From Pseudomonas sp. G.S.17 (GTDB lineage Bacteria; Pseudomonadota; Gammaproteobacteria; Pseudomonadales; Pseudomonadaceae): a DNA stretch of 64,000 bases. The position numbers and the translations under genes are program-made. Position 1 is the first letter of the stretch. Each line of letters begins with the position of its first letter. The notes under the pieces are model-generated. The model did no database searches, was not told where the DNA came from, and saw only the letters and a list, made by a program, of their open reading frames with translations. Shown piece by piece: positions 25,279 through 34,752 of the stretch. The stretch lies in NCBI RefSeq assembly GCF_038096165.1, contig NZ_CP151076.1, positions 4,399,501-4,463,500 of the forward strand, written 5' to 3'.

Positions 25279-26522
25279 CACTCGCTGAACCGGCGGAACA
25301 CCAGTGAGCCGTTGGTCCCGCCAAACCCGAACGAGTTGGACAGCACCACGTTGATCGGCATGTTTTGCGCTTCATGGGGCACAAAATTCAGATCGCAGCC
25401 TTCGCCCGGCTCATCAAGGTTGATAGTCGGCGGTGCGACTTGACCGTTGATCGCCAGAATACTGAAAATTGCTTCCACGGCGCCCGCCGCACCCAGCAAG
25501 TGACCGGTCATGGACTTGGTGGAACTGACCGCCAGTTTGTAGGCGTGATCGCCGAACACCGACTTGATCGCCCGCGCTTCAGCCAGGTCGCCGGCCAGCG
25601 TCGAGGTACCGTGAGCGTTGATGTACTGCACGTCATCGGCATTGACCCTGGCATCGCGCAGCGCATTGACGATGCAACGCGCAGCACCTGCGCCGTCATC
25701 CGGTGGCGAAGTCATGTGGTATGCGTCGCCGCTCATGCCGAAGCCGATCAGCTCGGCATAGATCGTCGCACCGCGCGCCTTGGCGTGTTCCAGCTCTTCA
25801 AGCACCAACGCTCCGGAACCGTCGGACAGGACAAAGCCGTCGCGGCCCTTGTCCCACGGACGGCTGGCACGCGTCGGATCGTCATTGCGGGTCGACAGCG
25901 CACGGGATGCACCGAAGCCGCCCATACCGAGACCGCAGGCCGCCATTTCGGCGCCGCCGGCAATCATCACGTCGGCTTCGCCATAAGCGATGTTGCGTGC
26001 AGCCATGCCGATGCAATGCGTGCCGGTCGTACAGGCCGTCGCAATTGCATAGTTAGGCCCCTGCGCACCCAAATGGATCGACAGGAACCCGGAAATCATG
26101 TTGATGATCGAGCCCGGCACAAAGAACGGGGAAATCCGTCCAGGCCCTTGCTCATGCAGCGAACGGCTGTTGTTTTCGATATTGGTCAGGCCGCCGATAC
26201 CGGAACCCATGGCCACGCCAATGCGATCACGGTTGGCGTCGGTGACTTCAAGGCCGGAATTGCGCACAGCCTGAAAACTGGCCGCCAGACCATATTGAAT
26301 GAAGAGATCCAGCCGGCGAGCCTCTTTGGGCGCCAGGTACTCTTCAACGTTGAATCCTTTGATCGAACCGCCAAAGCGGGTCGTGTAAGCCGAAAGGTCC
26401 GTGTGCTCGATAAGGCCAATGCCACTGCGGCCAGCCAGAATGCCTTGCCAGCTGCTCGGCACATCCGTGCCCAATGGCGACAGCATACCCATACCGGTGA
26501 CCACGACGCGTCTACGCGACAC
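25278..26522 (-). CDS. fabF: beta-ketoacyl-ACP synthase II
   Basis: A 414-aa condensing enzyme elongating acyl-ACP with malonyl-ACP. It starts [18 protein letters not shown] and has the nucleophile Cys in [13 protein letters not shown] and the two His in NAHGTST and TGHLLGAAG. Length and motifs are normal. AGGAGA precedes the ATG. Probably co-transcribed with acpP and fabG, though a terminator lies after acpP. Confidence 0.97.
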   Translation of the reverse strand: MSRRRVVVTGMGMLSPLGTDVPSSWQGILAGRSGIGLIEHTDLSAYTTRFGGSIKGFNVEEYLAPKEARRLDLFIQYGLAASFQAVRNSGLEVTDANRDRIGVAMGSGIGGLTNIENNSRSLHEQGPGRISPFFVPGSIINMISGFLSIHLGAQGPNYAIATACTTGTHCIGMAARNIAYGEADVMIAGGAEMAACGLGMGGFGASRALSTRNDDPTRASRPWDKGRDGFVLSDGSGALVLEELEHAKARGATIYAELIGFGMSGDAYHMTSPPDDGAGAARCIVNALRDARVNADDVQYINAHGTSTLAGDLAEARAIKSVFGDHAYKLAVSSTKSMTGHLLGAAGAVEAIFSILAINGQVAPPTINLDEPGEGCDLNFVPHEAQNMPINVVLSNSFGFGGTNGSLVFRRFSE

Positions 26523-26572
26523 AGGACTCTCCTTTTCTCTTATTGACGATACAGGGCATCGTTTTTAAAGAA

Positions 26573-26603
26573 AAAACCGCACGCCGGCAGGCAGTGCGGT
26601 TTT
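26573..26603 (-). terminator. terminator-like hairpin between acpP and fabF
   Basis: 10-bp stem AAAACCGCAC/GTGCGGTTTT read on the minus strand and followed by TT and A/T bases. It may lower fabF transcription relative to the abundant acpP mRNA. Confidence 0.75.
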
Positions 26604-26632
26604 CCCATGACAGCAACGACGATTACAGCGTG

Positions 26633-26869
26633 TTACGCCTGGTGGGCAGTAACGTAATCGATAGCAGCTTGAACAGTAGTGATTTTCTCAGCTTCTTCGT
26701 CAGGGATTTCAGTCTCGAATTCCTCTTCCAGAGCCATCACCAGCTCAACGGTATCAAGGGAGTCAGCACCCAGGTCTTCAACGAAGGAAGCAGTGGTGGT
26801 AACTTCCTCCTCCTTGACGCCAAGTTGCTCGACAACGATTTTCTTGACGCGCTCTTCGATGGTGCTCAT
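26633..26869 (-). CDS. acpP: acyl carrier protein
   Basis: A 78-aa acidic four-helix protein carrying growing acyl chains. [18 protein letters not shown] and the DSL motif ([18 protein letters not shown]) with the phosphopantetheine-bearing Ser are intact. Located between fabG and fabF as usual. AGGAG-like sequence precedes the ATG. Confidence 0.98.
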   Translation of the reverse strand: MSTIEERVKKIVVEQLGVKEEEVTTTASFVEDLGADSLDTVELVMALEEEFETEIPDEEAEKITTVQAAIDYVTAHQA

Positions 26870-27061
26870 ACCTAGTTTTAACTCCTAGTGGACAAATTCA
26901 GGCGGCTGGCCGGTGGGTAAGTGTATAGAAGAGGTTTTGCGCATTTCAAGCTCAATGCTAACCCCGCTGACCTCACCGACCTGACGCCCATTAATAGATT
27001 GCAGCTTTATAACGGATTTTGGACGCTACGTATGACATTTTTTTACCGCAACCCGTTACTT

Positions 27062-27805
27062 TCAACTCATGTACATGCCGCCGTTCACGGGGATTGTAGC
27101 CCCGGTAACGTAGCCTGCACCTTCCGAAGCAAGAAAAGCGACCACGTGCGCGATCTCTTCAGCTTGCCCCAGACGACCCAGTGGAATCTGGGAAATCAGC
27201 GACTCACGCTGAGCTTCCGGTAGCTCGCGCGTCATATCGGTATCGATAAAACCCGGTGCAACCGAGTTTACCGTGACCGCGCGCGAACCCACTTCACGAG
27301 CCAAGGCCCGGCTGAAACCTTCCAGACCGGCCTTCGCGGCCGCATAGTTTACTTGGCCTGCGTTGCCCATGGCACCCACAACGGAACCAATACTGATAAT
27401 TCGCCCCCAGCGCGCCTTGGTCATGCCCCGCAAAACGCCCTTGGACAAGCGGAACAGACTGTTCAGATTGGTATCGACGACATCATGCCATTCGTCATCT
27501 TTCATCCGCATCATCAGGTTGTCACGGGTGATGCCGGCGTTATTGACGAGGATCAACGGCGCGCCAACACGTTCCTGGATCAACGCCAGAGTGGCGCTCA
27601 CGGACTCGGAATCGGTGACATTGAGCATCAGACCGAAGCCTTCGATGCCCTGCTCCTTGAATGTTGCGCTGATGCGCTCGGCACCGCTCTCGGAAGTCGC
27701 GGTACCTACGACCACAGCACCATTGCGCCCCAATTCCAGGGCAATGGCTTGACCAATTCCACGACTGGCACCGGTAACCAGTGCAACTTTACCTTGCAGG
27801 CTCAT
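27062..27805 (-). CDS. fabG: 3-oxoacyl-ACP reductase
   Basis: A 247-aa SDR enzyme reducing 3-ketoacyl-ACP with NADPH. TGASRGIG near the start, then NNAG, catalytic Ser in GSVVGAMGNAG, YAAAK (Tyr/Lys) and PGFIDTDMT. The ATG at 27805 gives the normal MSLQGKVALVTG start; upstream frame to 27895 overlaps fabD. The 192-bp gap to acpP may hold an acpP promoter. Confidence 0.97.
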   Translation of the reverse strand: MSLQGKVALVTGASRGIGQAIALELGRNGAVVVGTATSESGAERISATFKEQGIEGFGLMLNVTDSESVSATLALIQERVGAPLILVNNAGITRDNLMMRMKDDEWHDVVDTNLNSLFRLSKGVLRGMTKARWGRIISIGSVVGAMGNAGQVNYAAAKAGLEGFSRALAREVGSRAVTVNSVAPGFIDTDMTRELPEAQRESLISQIPLGRLGQAEEIAHVVAFLASEGAGYVTGATIPVNGGMYMS

Positions 27806-27819
27806 GCAAGCTCTCCTTA

Positions 27820-28758
27820 TCAGGCCAGCGCCGCGCGAGCGGCGACAAAGGCGTCTGGGGTGTTGAGGTTGTGAGTCGTCACGCCGTCGGCGCAACGTTT
27901 ATTGAGGCCAGCCAGCACTTTACCCGGCCCGCATTCGACCAGCTCGACAGCGCCATTGGCGGCCAGCGCCTGGATCGATTCGACCCAACGGACCGGCTTG
28001 TAGAGCTGCTGCAACAGATCGGATTTCAGCGTATCGAGGTCGGACACAACGGCAGCGCTGACATTCTGCACCAGCGGAATCTGCGGAGCCTGCCAATCGA
28101 TCGCCTCGACCGACTCGGCAAAGCGTTCGGCAGCTGGACGCATCAATTCGCAATGTGACGGTACGCTCACCGGTAACGGCAGGGCACGCTTGGCGCCACG
28201 CGCCTTGCACAGTTCCATGGCGCGCTGCACCGCAGCGGTCGAACCGGCAATGACAACCTGGCCTGGCGAGTTGAAATTCACCGCACTGACCACATCACCT
28301 TGAGCCGCTTCCGCGCAAGCCGCCAACACATCAGCGTCATCAAGACCGAGAATCGCCGCCATGGCGCCCTGCCCGGCAGGAACCGCTTCCTGCATCAACT
28401 GGCCGCGACGCTCCACGAGCTTAACCGCATCGCCCAACGACAGACTGCCAGCGGCAACCAGCGCACTGTACTCGCCAAGACTGTGCCCGGCGACGAAAGC
28501 AGGTCGAGCGCCGCCTTCAGCCAGCCAGAGACGCCACAACGCGATGGAGGCGGCGAGGATCGCGGGCTGGGTTTTGTCGGTTTGATTAAGTTCGGTTTCC
28601 GGCCCTTGCTGGGTCAGGACCCAAAGGTCGTAGCCCAGCGCCTGGGACGCTTCTGCGAAAGTTTCCTGGATCAACGGATATTGCGTAGCCAGCTCGGCAA
28701 GCATGCCCAGCGACTGTGAACCTTGACCCGGAAAGACGAATGCGAGGGATGCAGACAT
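27820..28758 (-). CDS. fabD: malonyl-CoA:ACP transacylase
   Basis: A 312-aa enzyme loading malonyl onto ACP. FVFPGQGSQ, the nucleophile Ser in AGHSLGEYSAL, the substrate Arg region QLMQEAVPAGQGAMAAILGL, and VSVPSHCELM (catalytic His) are present. 14 bp separate it from fabG. Normal length. Confidence 0.97.
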   Translation of the reverse strand: MSASLAFVFPGQGSQSLGMLAELATQYPLIQETFAEASQALGYDLWVLTQQGPETELNQTDKTQPAILAASIALWRLWLAEGGARPAFVAGHSLGEYSALVAAGSLSLGDAVKLVERRGQLMQEAVPAGQGAMAAILGLDDADVLAACAEAAQGDVVSAVNFNSPGQVVIAGSTAAVQRAMELCKARGAKRALPLPVSVPSHCELMRPAAERFAESVEAIDWQAPQIPLVQNVSAAVVSDLDTLKSDLLQQLYKPVRWVESIQALAANGAVELVECGPGKVLAGLNKRCADGVTTHNLNTPDAFVAARAALA

Positions 28759-28902
28759 TTAACAAGCCTCTGAATTGTTGTCGCCGAAATTGACGCCCGG
28801 CCGTTTTGCCGCGCGCAAGAAGTCGAATGTTAAAGACTGATCGTTTGGATGACTGCTCGGTCAGCAGCGTCACATTTTCGGGAATTCCGTCCCGACGGCA
28901 TA

Positions 28903-29910
28903 CTAAAGCAAATCTTCAAGACGTCCATGCAAGCGTTGCGGAAGATTTTCGTGGATCTCGATCAAAGCTCGCTGAATCGCACTTTGAAAGCCCTGCACAC
29001 CCGCCGAACCGTGGCTTTTCACGACAATCCCCTGCAACCCCAGAAAACTTGCGCCGTTATGCCTGGCCGGTGCCAGATCCGCCTGCATGCGCTTCATCAG
29101 CGGCAACGCCAGGACGCCAACGGCTTTGGTGAGCAGATTCTGACTAAACAACGCCTGCACCCGCGCCGAAATCATCGTAGCCAGACCCTCGCTGGACTTG
29201 AGCAATATATTGCCGACAAAACCATCACAGACCACTACGTCAGCTTCACCGCGATACAGACCGTCGCCCTCGATGAAACCGCAATAATTAAGCCCTGGAG
29301 CCGCCTGCAACAGACTGGCAGCCAGCTTGACCTGCTGATTGCCCTTGATGTCTTCGGTGCCAACGTTAAGCAACGCCACTTTGGGGCGAGAAACACCCAA
29401 CGCTTCGGCGGCAACCGAACCCATCACGGCAAACTGGTAGAGATTCTCGGCGCTGCAATCGACATTCGCCCCCAGGTCCAGCAACTGACAATAGCCGCGC
29501 TCGGTCGGAATCGCCGCAACCATCGCCGGACGGTCGATGCCCGGCAAGGTCTTGAGCACAAACCGCGACAACGCCATCAGCGCGCCAGTATTACCCGCAC
29601 TGACACAGGCCTGCGCCTGCCCCCCGGCCACCAGCCCCAAAGCCACCCGCATGGACGAGTCAGGCTTGCCGCGCAGCGCCTGGGATGGACGCTCATCCAT
29701 AGCGATGACTTCGGTGGCGTTGACAATGTGCAGGCGAGAGCGATCCACACCGGATTGGCGGGCAACGAGGGCTTCAATAAGGGAGGCTTGACCCACGAGG
29801 ATCAGATGGAGCGAGGGCGTAGCAATCAGGCACGCGAGGCTTGCCTGAACAATGTTGCGGGGACCGAAGTCCCCGCCCATTGCGTCGATCGCGATGATCG
29901 GAGCGGACAA
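28903..29910 (-). CDS. plsX: phosphate acyltransferase PlsX
   Basis: A 335-aa enzyme making acyl-phosphate from acyl-ACP for phospholipid synthesis. The start [28 protein letters not shown] and [15 protein letters not shown] are characteristic. The start codon appears to be TTG at 29910 (4 bp after rpmF); no ATG fits before the conserved start. rpmF-plsX-fabD-fabG-acpP-fabF order links ribosome and lipid synthesis as in E. coli (there fabH intervenes; none here). Confidence 0.95.
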   Translation of the reverse strand: MSAPIIAIDAMGGDFGPRNIVQASLACLIATPSLHLILVGQASLIEALVARQSGVDRSRLHIVNATEVIAMDERPSQALRGKPDSSMRVALGLVAGGQAQACVSAGNTGALMALSRFVLKTLPGIDRPAMVAAIPTERGYCQLLDLGANVDCSAENLYQFAVMGSVAAEALGVSRPKVALLNVGTEDIKGNQQVKLAASLLQAAPGLNYCGFIEGDGLYRGEADVVVCDGFVGNILLKSSEGLATMISARVQALFSQNLLTKAVGVLALPLMKRMQADLAPARHNGASFLGLQGIVVKSHGSAGVQGFQSAIQRALIEIHENLPQRLHGRLEDLL

Positions 29911-29914
29911 GAAA

Positions 29915-30097
29915 TTACTCGTCAGCGCCCTTGTCGATCACTTTACGACCACGGTAAACACCTTCCGGCGAAACGTGGTGACGCAGGTGAATTTCACCAG
30001 TTGTCTTTTCTACCGACAGAGTGCTTGCCTCAAGAGCGTCGTGGGAACGACGCATGTCACGGGCAGAGCGGGATTTTTTGTTCTGCTGAACAGCCAT
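29915..30097 (-). CDS. rpmF: 50S ribosomal protein L32
   Basis: A 60-aa basic protein starting [22 protein letters not shown]. It lacks the four-Cys zinc motif found in other L32 forms, as is normal for gammaproteobacteria. It lies between the yceD and plsX genes. Confidence 0.97.
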   Translation of the reverse strand: MAVQQNKKSRSARDMRRSHDALEASTLSVEKTTGEIHLRHHVSPEGVYRGRKVIDKGADE

Positions 30098-30110
30098 AAT
30101 TGATTAACTC

Positions 30111-30638
30111 CTAAACGTTTGGGTCACGCTTTAACTGCGCCAATACACTGAACGGGTTGGACCGCGTTACCTCGTCCACGCTCGGTTCGGGCTCATCGAG
30201 ACCCGCCGGCTGCTGGCATTCTTCCGGATGATGAGCCGGCACAATGGGCAAGGCGAGCAGAAGCTCTTCCTCGATCAAAGCCAGCAGATCCAATGGATCT
30301 TCGCCCAGTTCCAGCACGTCATAACCTTTCGGTAACGACTGGGTATTCGCACCCTCCTTCATCACCGCGTAACTGCATTCGCTGTGAATCGGCAGGGTGA
30401 CCAGCTCAAGACAACGCTGGCAAACCATTTTGACTTCGACGTCGATAGAACTGTGAATTACCACAGATCTGCGTTCGTCACGCTCAAAAACGAATTTCGC
30501 CTGCACCGTACCGAGGTTATCGGAAAGCGGGTCGCAGAGTCTCTCCAAATCGGCCAGCAGCACTTCACCTTGAAGGGTAGTGCCACGATCAGCCAATTTG
30601 CGCGGGTCAACGTGAGGTGGAATCGGGTCATTCAACAT
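30111..30638 (-). CDS. yceD: YceD/DUF177 family protein (23S rRNA accumulation protein)
   Basis: A 175-aa protein. The C-terminal region has the family's CQRCLELVTLPI and DLLALIEEELLLALP phrases; two Cys (MVCQRC) could bind metal. In E. coli YceD is linked to 23S rRNA accumulation; a ribosome role is inferred. Its gene precedes rpmF by 13 bp, probably the same operon. Promoter probably in the 105 bp between it and the divergent yceF. Confidence 0.9.
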   Translation of the reverse strand: MLNDPIPPHVDPRKLADRGTTLQGEVLLADLERLCDPLSDNLGTVQAKFVFERDERRSVVIHSSIDVEVKMVCQRCLELVTLPIHSECSYAVMKEGANTQSLPKGYDVLELGEDPLDLLALIEEELLLALPIVPAHHPEECQQPAGLDEPEPSVDEVTRSNPFSVLAQLKRDPNV

Positions 30639-30743
30639 AGGCGCAGCATTCTAGGGACGACCCCCAGGCATGTCAAAGGAAATTCAGGCCTGTTATCCAC
30701 TAGCAGACTGATTAGAATCACTTTTCACCTGATGGAGAACCGC

Positions 30744-31322
30744 ATGTTGCCCTTGTTGCTTGCTTCCAGCTCACCTTATCGCCGGGAATTGCTGGCCCGA
30801 TTGCGTCTGCCGTTCGTCTGCAGCTCGCCTGAAATCGACGAGAGCCATCGCGGCGATGATAGCGCCATCGAGCTGGTGCAAAGGCTGGCCGAGGAGAAAG
30901 CCAGGGCCTTGGCCAACGATTATCCCGACCACCTGATCATCGGCTCGGATCAGGTCGCGGTGCTCGACGGCAGGATCCTCGGCAAACCCCACACCTTCGA
31001 GCGCGCCCTGAAACAGCTGACTGCTGCAAGTGGCCGCAGCGTGAGCTTCCTGACAGGTCTGGCACTGCTGAACAGTGCAACCGGCGAGTGCCAGGTCGAC
31101 CATGTGGCGTTCACCGTGCATATGCGCCTCCTGGACCCGGCTCGTATCGAGCGTTACCTGCGCGCGGAGAAGCCCTACGACTGCGCTGGCAGCTTCAAGG
31201 CCGAAGGGTTGGGGGTAAGCCTGTTCCGCGCCACCGAAGGCAGCGACGCCACCAGCCTGATCGGCTTGCCGCTGATTCGACTGGTAGACATGCTCGGCAA
31301 CGAGGGCATCATCGTGCCCTGA
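30744..31322 (+). CDS. yceF: Maf/YceF nucleotide pyrophosphatase
   Basis: A 192-aa house-cleaning pyrophosphatase. LLLASSSPYRRELL (Maf signature), EIDESHRGD, GSDQVAVLDGRILGKP and YDCAGSFKAEGLG are all present. Gene neighbourhood (rluC / yceF / yceD-rpmF) and the CAGSFK variant fit the E. coli YceF, reported to hydrolyse m7GTP; substrate is inferred. TGGAG precedes the ATG at 30744. It is followed by a bidirectional terminator. Confidence 0.92.
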   Translation: MLPLLLASSSPYRRELLARLRLPFVCSSPEIDESHRGDDSAIELVQRLAEEKARALANDYPDHLIIGSDQVAVLDGRILGKPHTFERALKQLTAASGRSVSFLTGLALLNSATGECQVDHVAFTVHMRLLDPARIERYLRAEKPYDCAGSFKAEGLGVSLFRATEGSDATSLIGLPLIRLVDMLGNEGIIVP

Positions 31323-31334
31323 GGCCACAAACAA

Positions 31335-31359
31335 GAAACCCGACCAATGGTCGGGTTTC
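31335..31359. terminator. bidirectional terminator between yceF and sppA
   Basis: 11-bp perfect stem GAAACCCGACC/GGTCGGGTTTC with a 3-nt loop. T-rich sequence follows on the plus strand (TTTTC) and a short one on the minus strand. It serves two convergent genes. Confidence 0.88.
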
Positions 31360-31382
31360 TTTTCTTCATATAAGCAGAACGA

Positions 31383-32387
31383 TCAGCGCAGCGACGGCCC
31401 GTTAAAACCCGCCCACATGGCTATCTGCTGAGCAACGCTGGCACCCAGCTTCTTCGAGAACCGATCAAAAGGCGACTCCTTGACGGTGTAGTCAACCATC
31501 TCCTTCTCGCCGATCACGTCACGCGCAACGTAACTGGCACTGCCCAATCCATCGATCAGGCCCAACGGCAAAGCCTGCTCCCCGGTCCAGACCAGTCCCG
31601 AGAACAGCTCGGGATGCTCCTTATCCTTGAGACGGTCGCCACGGCCAAGCTTGACGCTGGCGATGAACTGCCGATGCGTGGTATCCAGAACGCCCTGCCA
31701 GAACGCCGTTTCATCAGCTTTTTGCGGCTGGAACGGATCAAGAAAGGCCTTGTGCTCGCCGGAAGTGTAGGTCCGTCGATCGACGCCCAGCTTGTCCATG
31801 ATGCCGACGAAACCGAAGCCCGCCGCCGTAACGCCAATCGAGCCCACCAGACTGGCCTTGTCGGCATAGATCTGATCGGCGGCACTGGCGATGTAATAGG
31901 CACCCGAAGCGCCCAGGTCGGTAATGACGGCATACACCTTGATCGCCGGCTTCTCGGCGCGCAGGCGGCGTATTTCGTCGGCGATATAGCCGGACTGCAC
32001 CGGACTGCCGCCTGGGCTGTTGATCCGCAGGATCACTCCCTTGGTCTTGCTGTCCTCGAAGGCCGCACGCAGGCTGCCGACAATGTTATCGGCACTCGCC
32101 GGCTCGTTGTCGGCAATCATGCCCTGCACTTCGATCAGTGCAGTATGGTTCTCGCTGCGCGACGCGGCCTTGTCAAAGCTCATCAGCGGCGTGAACAGGA
32201 ACAACGCAGTAATCAGGTATAAAAAAGTCAGGGATTTGAAGAAGATCCCCCAGCGCCGTGAGCGCCGCTGCTCCTGAACGCTCGCCAGCAGTGTTTTTTC
32301 CAGCAACTTCCAGCTCTTGGCGTCAGCCTTGCTGTCTGCGATTTCATCTGCATCTCTGGAGACTGGAGCTTTCCATTCGTCCGACAT
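31383..32387 (-). CDS. sppA: signal peptide peptidase SppA-like S49 protease
   Basis: A 334-aa single-domain S49 protease. One membrane helix (about 47-69) anchors it; the catalytic Ser161 (GASGAYYIA) and Lys213 (SGEHKAFLDPF) are in place. About half the length of E. coli SppA, like the short SppA/SohB-type proteins of Pseudomonas. It degrades cleaved signal peptides or membrane proteins by family. Lies 7 bp after the phosphatase gene. Confidence 0.92.
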   Translation of the reverse strand: MSDEWKAPVSRDADEIADSKADAKSWKLLEKTLLASVQEQRRSRRWGIFFKSLTFLYLITALFLFTPLMSFDKAASRSENHTALIEVQGMIADNEPASADNIVGSLRAAFEDSKTKGVILRINSPGGSPVQSGYIADEIRRLRAEKPAIKVYAVITDLGASGAYYIASAADQIYADKASLVGSIGVTAAGFGFVGIMDKLGVDRRTYTSGEHKAFLDPFQPQKADETAFWQGVLDTTHRQFIASVKLGRGDRLKDKEHPELFSGLVWTGEQALPLGLIDGLGSASYVARDVIGEKEMVDYTVKESPFDRFSKKLGASVAQQIAMWAGFNGPSLR

Positions 32388-32394
32388 TTCTCAA

Positions 32395-33093
32395 TCACCC
32401 CAACAACGAAGATTCAGCACTCGGCGCACCCAGCCAGGTGCGCAGTTCGGAAAAACTGTCGATGGCCAGACGCGGCTCGTACTCAAGCAACGAGGACAGC
32501 GACTGAGCGCCATACCCCACCGCAACCGAATCCATGCCGGCGTTACGCGCCATCAACAGATCAAAAGACGAATCACCCACCATCAGCGCACGCTCGGGCG
32601 CCACACCACAATGCTCGAGAATCTCGTTGAGCATCAGCGGGTCCGGCTTGCTGGCGGTCTCGTCCGCAGCGCGGGTGATATCGAAGAAATCCAGCCAGTC
32701 GTGCGCCTTGAGCACCCGATCCAGCCCGCGCCGCGCCTTGCCGGTGGCCACTGCCATCTGATAACCATCTGTGCGAAAGGCTTCGATCACATCCCGCACC
32801 CCGGCAAACAAGGGCGAAGGAACAGTGTTATCCAGAGCCATATAACTGTCGGCATAGCGTTGGCGGAAGTCGATCAGATCGTGGGCGCTGATGTCCGGAT
32901 AAAGCGTACGAATGGCTTCCGGCAAACCCAGGCCGATGATGCCCTTGATTGCAAAATCATCACGCACCTCACGGTCGCTCAGGGTCGCAGCAACCTGCAT
33001 TGCTTCGACAATGCGACCGATGGAATCAGCCAGGGTGCCGTCCCAATCGAAAATCAACAGCTCATAGTTTGACGGCTTGAAATCAGGGCGCAC
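32395..33093 (-). CDS. HAD-family phosphatase, Gph-like
   Basis: A 232-aa haloacid-dehalogenase hydrolase: motif [11 protein letters not shown], motif II VATGK, and motif III/IV KPDP...[12 protein letters not shown]. The substrate is not certain; it is annotated like phosphoglycolate or pyrophosphate phosphatases in related loci. It overlaps the end of rluC by 11 bp and is 7 bp from sppA: an operon rluC-HAD-sppA. Confidence 0.9.
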   Translation of the reverse strand: MRPDFKPSNYELLIFDWDGTLADSIGRIVEAMQVAATLSDREVRDDFAIKGIIGLGLPEAIRTLYPDISAHDLIDFRQRYADSYMALDNTVPSPLFAGVRDVIEAFRTDGYQMAVATGKARRGLDRVLKAHDWLDFFDITRAADETASKPDPLMLNEILEHCGVAPERALMVGDSSFDLLMARNAGMDSVAVGYGAQSLSSLLEYEPRLAIDSFSELRTWLGAPSAESSLLG

Positions 33094-34039
33094 TCAATCG
33101 CTCCACGGTCTTGGCCCACATGTCATCCACCGGGGCCTGTAGCTTCAACTCGCCACCATCGGGCAGCGGCACGGTCAACATATAGGCATGCAGAAACAGA
33201 CGCTTGCCGCCCAGATCACGAATTTCGCGACTGAAATCTTCGTCGCCGTACTTGGTGTCGCCGGCGATGGCGTGCCCGGCATGCAGGGTATGCACACGAA
33301 TCTGGTGCGTGCGACCAGTCACTGGTTTGGCCTCGACCATGGTGGCGAAGTCACCGAAGCGGCGCAGCACCTTGAAGATCGTCAGCGCTTCCTTGCCTTC
33401 GTCATTGACCTCGACCATGCGCTCGCCGGAACGCAGATTGCTCTTGAGCAATGGCGCATTGACCCGTTTCTGCGAAGTATCCCAATGCCCGCGAACCAGA
33501 GCCATGTAACGCTTGTCGACACCATCGCCGCGCAAGGCTTCATGCAGGTGACGCAGCATGCTGCGTTTCTTGGCGATCATCAGCAGACCGGAAGTGTCGC
33601 GATCAAGGCGATGCACCAGCTCCAGCTCCTTGGCGTCCGGGCGCATCTGACGGAAGGCTTCGATCACACCGAAGTTCAGGCCGCTGCCGCCATGCACGGC
33701 GATACCGGCGGGTTTGTTCAGCACGATCAGCGCCTTGTCTTCGAAGACAATGGCGGCCTCAAGGCGCTGCAACAGGCCCTGCGCCACAGGCACGGGTGCA
33801 TCCCGCTCAGGCACGCGCACAGGCGGAACGCGAATGATGTCGCCCGCCTGCAACTTATACTCGGGCTTGATTCGACCCTTGTTCACTCGCACTTCGCCCT
33901 TGCGCAAAATGCGGTAGATCAAGGTCTTAGGCACGCCTTTGAGGAAAGTGACAAGAAAATTGTCGATACGTTGACCGGCATATTCCGGCGCAACCTCTAC
34001 CAGCTGGACGCTGGGGGTTGGAGGGGTGATGTTCGTCAT
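33083..34039 (-). CDS. rluC: 23S rRNA pseudouridine synthase RluC
   Basis: About 318 aa. S4-like RNA-binding domain ([32 protein letters not shown]) and the RluA-type catalytic domain with Asp in [11 protein letters not shown]. It makes Psi955, 2504 and 2580 in 23S rRNA by family. Start at ATG 34039 (MTNITPP); an in-frame ATG at 34051 is also possible. Divergent from rne, same as in E. coli. Confidence 0.95.
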   Translation of the reverse strand: MTNITPPTPSVQLVEVAPEYAGQRIDNFLVTFLKGVPKTLIYRILRKGEVRVNKGRIKPEYKLQAGDIIRVPPVRVPERDAPVPVAQGLLQRLEAAIVFEDKALIVLNKPAGIAVHGGSGLNFGVIEAFRQMRPDAKELELVHRLDRDTSGLLMIAKKRSMLRHLHEALRGDGVDKRYMALVRGHWDTSQKRVNAPLLKSNLRSGERMVEVNDEGKEALTIFKVLRRFGDFATMVEAKPVTGRTHQIRVHTLHAGHAIAGDTKYGDEDFSREIRDLGGKRLFLHAYMLTVPLPDGGELKLQAPVDDMWAKTVERLSAP

Positions 34040-34068
34040 GCCGCAAATCATAACAATTTTTTATGGAT

Positions 34069-34097
34069 TTGAAGCACTTAATGATTGCTGCTATAGT
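34069..34097 (+). promoter_or_regulatory. predicted rne promoter
   Basis: TTGAAG (34069-34074), a 17-nt spacer and TATAGT (34092-34097) pointing toward rne. Start near 34104 would give a leader of roughly 650 nt. Confidence 0.65.
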
Positions 34098-34103
34098 CGC
34101 GAA

Positions 34104-34752
34104 CGCCGCCAAAAGCGGCCTGGACAGCGGACAAACGGTCTAACCACCGGCCCTGCCCAACGCAATTCACGAGGACGCGAGGCCGTCCTACGGGGCTTTC
34201 GGTGACAGCGAACAGCCTGGAGATGTAACAAGCGCAGGTGACATGAGGCCTGAAACAAGCCAGATCGCAGAGTTATCACTCGCCTTCAGAGCTCAAAATT
34301 CACGGCCAGTTCACAAAGTGCAGTCATCTTCAGACATTTCGTGCGAATACTTCGGAAACAACGCCTTAAGCCATGATGCGCGGCCCTCCTGAAGAAGGTC
34401 GCGGTAAATGCCAACCCGCTGCGGATTCTGCGCGCGGCAGCACCCGAATTATCAGGGATACGTGTAGGGTGGAGACGCACAACCATCGGACTGTGTAGCA
34501 CTAGGCTTATTCAAGACGCTTCATCTCGTCCGCTACCGATGGTCGATTCCTCCTCCTGACAAAGCTATTGCTGACAGGGTGGCTTTATGTCACCCCAGCA
34601 AGCAGGAAACGTCGTCGCGACCCCGGCCCCTTTGGCCGGTTCCCCGCTAGACACTGGAGTGTTCAAACACTCTTGACGTGCCCTGACACCGACCGTGAGA
34701 AGTCGTGTGTGCCGAACGCCGTTTCCGGCAGCCCGGAAACCGACGGTACTAC
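34104..34752 (+). promoter_or_regulatory. long structured 5' leader of rne (likely rne-II motif region)
   Basis: No gene is visible in these 650 bases. The 3' part holds stems GGGTG...CACCC (about 34578-34598), CCGGCC-CCTTT-GGCCGG, AGTGT-TCAA-ACACT, and GTTTCCGG...CCGGAAAC (about 34720-34742), the last one ending close to the ATG. RNase E feeds back on its own mRNA through its leader in E. coli, and a conserved rne-II RNA motif is known upstream of Pseudomonas rne. Presence of that motif here is inferred from position and stems. Confidence 0.65.
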
